Assembly: GCA_938011325.1 (NCBI GenBank)
Contig: CALLUD010000020.1
Span: 1 to 63,342, forward strand
Reading direction: 5' to 3'
DNA length: 63,342 nucleotides
Source: an uncultured Spartobacteria bacterium
GTDB taxonomy: Bacteria; Verrucomicrobiota; Verrucomicrobiia; Chthoniobacterales; JAATET01
The position numbers and the translations under genes are program-made. Of the stretch, positions 62,130 through 63,342 are shown piece after piece. Position 1 is the stretch's first letter. Every line of letters starts with the position of its first letter. The notes below the pieces were generated by a model. That model was not told the DNA's origin. It did no database searches and was given only the letters and a program-made list of their open reading frames with translations.

Positions 62130-63173
62130 ATGCTACGTTCCCGCGAAACGATGTCCGCGGCCGCCGAATTCCGACAACTCCTGCGCAACGACCGTCCGGT
62201 CCTCGCCCTCGCGCCCATGCAGGACGTGACGGACCTGCCGTTCATGGCGCTGATGGCCGAGTATGGCGGCGCCGACTACTACGTGACGGAGTATTTTCGC
62301 GTGACCGAGACGTCGCGGCTCGACCCGGCGATTCTGCGATCGATCACCGAAAATCCAACCGGCCGCCCGGTTTCCGCGCAGATGATCGGGAACAACATCC
62401 CCGCGCTGGTTCGCACGGCGCGCGAGCTGCAGAAGTATCCGATTGCCTCCGTGGACCTGAACCTCGGCTGCCCTGCGCCGGTTGTTTATCGAAAATGTGC
62501 GGGCGGAGGCCTGTTGCGCGATTTGGCGCGGGTGGACGGCATTCTGGGGGCCCTGCGCGAGGTGATTGAGATCCCGTTTACCGTCAAGACCCGGCTCGGC
62601 TTCGACGCGATCGACGGGTTCGACGAGCTGCTGCGAATCTTCGCAAAACACAACCTGGACCTCGTCACCATTCACGGGCGCACCGTGCTTCAGGGCTACC
62701 GCGGCGAGGTGCACTACGATCTCATCGGCCGCGCGGCCCGCGAACTTCTGTGTCCCGTGGTCGCCAATGGAAACATCGACTCGGCGACACGGGCGGAGCA
62801 GGTGCTGGAGAGCACGGGAGCGCGGGGATTGATGCTCGGCCGGGGTGCGATCCGAAATCCGTGGCTTTTCGACCAAATCCGCGCGCGACTTTCCGGGGAG
62901 CCCATCCGCCGGCCAACAGGGCGGGAGGTCCTTCACTACGTGCGGCGGCTTTACGACACGACGTCCCCTGTGGGCCTCGACGAGCGCAAGCAGGTGCAGA
63001 AAATGAAGAAATACCTGAACTTCCTGGGCGCGGGCCTCGATTCCAGCAGCGAATTCCTGCACGACATGAGGCGCGCTTCCACGGAAGTGGAGCTGTTTCG
63101 AATCTGTCGCGAACACCTCGACCACGACGAGCCGTTGACCTTGGAGCCCGTCGAAAGCGCCATGGCCGAATAA
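62130..63173 (+). CDS. dus: tRNA-dihydrouridine synthase
   Basis: A 347-aa flavoenzyme reducing uridine to dihydrouridine in tRNA D-loops. LALAPMQDVTDLPFM is the FMN-binding N-terminus, ASVDLNLGCPAPVVYRKCAGG contains the catalytic Cys, and VKTRLGFD, TIHGRTVLQGYRG and VVANGNIDS with LMLGRGAIRNPWLF complete the barrel. The C-terminal helical tRNA-binding domain is present. The subfamily (DusA/B/C) is not assigned. The start may be ATG 62130 or ATG 62151 (MSAAAEFRQLL). It is divergent from the ABC-F gene, with 51 bases between the starts. Confidence 0.93.
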   Translation: MLRSRETMSAAAEFRQLLRNDRPVLALAPMQDVTDLPFMALMAEYGGADYYVTEYFRVTETSRLDPAILRSITENPTGRPVSAQMIGNNIPALVRTARELQKYPIASVDLNLGCPAPVVYRKCAGGGLLRDLARVDGILGALREVIEIPFTVKTRLGFDAIDGFDELLRIFAKHNLDLVTIHGRTVLQGYRGEVHYDLIGRAARELLCPVVANGNIDSATRAEQVLESTGARGLMLGRGAIRNPWLFDQIRARLSGEPIRRPTGREVLHYVRRLYDTTSPVGLDERKQVQKMKKYLNFLGAGLDSSSEFLHDMRRASTEVELFRICREHLDHDEPLTLEPVESAMAE

Positions 63174-63199
63174 CAAAAAAGGCCACTTGTCGTGGCCTT
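63174..63199 (-). terminator. Intrinsic terminator for leftward transcription
   Basis: Stem AAGGCCAC (63179-63186) / GTGGCCTT (63192-63199), loop TTGTC. Read on the minus strand the hairpin is followed by TTTTTTG, a proper U-tract, so it stops transcripts coming from the right. On the plus strand only TTGATT follows, which may still give weak termination after dus. Confidence 0.75.
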
Positions 63200-63288
63200 G
63201 ATTGGAGGTTGGGGAAGGGGGAGAAGTGGCTGGCGAAGACCGCCTTAAGCTGCCGGCAAAGGCGCGCCTTTATCCTAAGTGTCTCCTG

Positions 63289-63342
63289 TGGCCTGCCCCC
63301 GAAAAAGTGGACGGTTCAAAAGTAGAGTTCTGGGGGGTAGAA
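63289..63342. mobile_element. Probable end of an IS3-type insertion sequence (truncated by window)
   Basis: From about 63289 the sequence runs TGGCCTGCCCCCGAAAAAGT followed by GGACGG. A CTGCCCCC-(A/G)AAAAGT-GGAC core is characteristic of IS3-family terminal inverted repeats as I remember them. The element would extend rightward beyond the window, so no transposase or second end can be seen. Before it, 63200-63288 contains nothing I recognise. Confidence 0.4.

Overview
The window is GC-rich chromosomal DNA from a Gram-negative bacterium, most likely a member of the Verrucomicrobiota. The main pointers are a fused LpxC-FabZ protein next to LpxA, a PEP-CTERM secreted protein, futalosine-route menaquinone genes, large secreted GH92 enzymes, and dense use of 4-base start/stop overlaps, some starting with TTG. 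I cannot fix the genus from the sequence alone. No CRISPR array or complete mobile element is visible. The only insertion-sequence trace is a probable IS3-type end at the right edge.

Layout. 1-394: intergenic repeats. 395-9304 (minus): a cyclic-nucleotide-binding protein, lpxC-fabZ, lpxA and two paralogous secreted GH92 proteins. 9564-14202: PEP-CTERM protein, pseudouridine synthase, lipoprotein amidase, hisF and a Fur-family regulator. 14075-20962: a DoxX-like membrane protein and folP, then a split phosphotransacetylase (catalytic part and P-loop/DRTGG part as two genes), then two cell-envelope lipoproteins. 21028-29846: a tightly coupled seven-gene operon with ExbB/ExbD, a long TPR protein, a DegS-like membrane protease, a second TPR protein, a pseudo-receiver/pseudokinase/FGE-fold fusion and a secreted partner. 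29853-40633: aroF, a LOG-family protein, a secreted possible caspase-fold protein, ugpQ, a conserved 466-aa protein, holA, a 49-aa ABC-permease-like remnant, uvrB and a secreted metzincin protease. 40761-46837: mqnE, mqnA, a geranylgeranyl-reductase-like flavoprotein, hemW, a DUF362 protein and a squalene/phytoene synthase. 46839-53287 (minus): a TPR lipoprotein, ilvD and a 1210-aa NRPS-like protein whose recognisable catalytic motifs are all degenerate. 53355-59852: secreted peroxiredoxin, tRNA-Lys and a copper/silver-type efflux cluster. 59869-63342: a small membrane protein, an ABC-F protein, a tRNA-dihydrouridine synthase, a terminator facing left, and the IS-like end.

Three observations stand out. 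(1) The 21028-29846 operon joins a proton-driven ExbBD motor to a membrane protease and a fusion protein in which the receiver, kinase and FGE-like parts have each lost key catalytic residues; it looks like an undescribed envelope-sensing machine. (2) The 1210-aa protein keeps the condensation-adenylation-carrier-thioesterase layout of an NRPS module but has lost the active-site residues of each domain while remaining an open frame. (3) Both tandem GH92 proteins carry Gln where the family normally has its catalytic-acid Glu, which suggests a mannose-phosphodiester specificity or a non-hydrolytic role.
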